Of a stretch of DNA of 20,361 nt, positions 20,190 to 20,361 are shown piece after piece. The stretch comes from a virus, in the IMG/VR virus record IMGVR_UViG_3300034356_001575, positions 1 to 20,361 of that record. One strand, given 5' to 3'. The notes beneath the pieces were generated by a model. The model saw nothing but the letters and a program-made list of their open reading frames with translations. It was not told where the DNA came from and ran no database searches. A program made the position numbers and the translations under genes. Each line of letters opens with the position of its first letter. Position 1 is the stretch's first letter.

Positions 20190-20361
20190 CTAAGCTTCGT
20201 TTGTTGAGAGGGAGCCGCTGGCTGCAAGTTTCACGGGCTTGACATTGACAGGCTCGTTCACCCTCCAGGGGCAGCGGCGAATGCCCAAGAGGCGGTTCTT
20301 TGCAATGCGCTTAATCATCACGCGGTCAGACTGATTGCCGCCCAGAACGTGATAGGCGGAA
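20190..20361 (-). CDS. Endolysin, C-terminal part (partial, start outside window)
   Basis: The frame is open to the right edge and ends with TAG at 20190. The visible residues include SAYHVLGGNQSDRVMIKRIAKN, then RLLGIRRCPW, the typical end of TIGR02594-type (NlpC/P60-CHAP-like) phage lysozymes, where V-L-GGNQSD-V is highly conserved. A short tail (VNVKPVKLAASGS) follows. The catalytic Cys/His lie outside the window. With holin and membrane protein it forms a normal lysis cassette. Confidence 0.75.
   Translation of the reverse strand, partial: SAYHVLGGNQSDRVMIKRIAKNRLLGIRRCPWRVNEPVNVKPVKLAASGSLSTNEA

Noticed and set aside
1-20361. CRISPR arrays, insertion sequences, rRNA or tRNA genes
   Set aside because: No direct-repeat/spacer pattern, no transposase and no conserved RNA-gene motifs were seen on either strand.

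Overview
The window is one continuous stretch of a temperate tailed-phage genome with no recognisable chromosomal gene. The host is most likely an alphaproteobacterium. The best evidence is a phage-encoded GcrA-type regulator (12547-13062), because GcrA is an alphaproteobacterial cell-cycle factor. The general style of the HTH, integrase and small proteins agrees. Genes are packed into operons whose starts and stops overlap by 1-4 bases (TAATG, ATGA, GTGA, TTGA).

Layout. 1-8011 (minus strand) is the late packaging and head module, read right to left: small terminase, large terminase, a small protein, a P22-type portal, two small structural candidates, a 720-residue modular fibre/spike, a 159-residue protein and a truncated scaffold-like protein running off the left edge. 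8012-8147 is a divergent promoter region. 8148-8521 (plus) holds two small coupled genes, one a Cro-like HTH. 8522-8908 has no convincing protein gene but contains extensive RNA base-pairing potential. 8909-13813 (minus) is the early left operon: RusA resolvase, GcrA, a stand-alone DnaA domain IV protein, a tiny membrane peptide, a winged-helix replication initiator, two accessory proteins, a NusG-like antiterminator, a tRNA-guanine-transglycosylase-like protein (DpdA-like) and a VUT/YhhQ-type transporter. The last two together suggest 7-deazaguanine modification of phage DNA.

13826-14880 is the immunity region: a Cro-like gene (minus), a short HTH repressor (plus) and two promoter blocks sharing a repeated GTGTTAACAT operator. 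14879-18560 (plus) is the early right operon: several small proteins, an ERF single-strand annealing protein, an HNH nuclease, an excisionase-like HTH and a tyrosine integrase. 18764-19717 (plus) is a run of four tiny overlapping genes. 19743-20361 (minus) is the lysis cassette: end of an endolysin, a holin and a one-helix membrane protein.

Integrase lies between early genes and lysis genes of what looks like the same phage. This fits an uninterrupted phage map, with tail and capsid genes lying outside the window and joining its two ends, better than a prophage cut at attP next to int. All functional assignments are from sequence reading and remembered family motifs; no database search was run.
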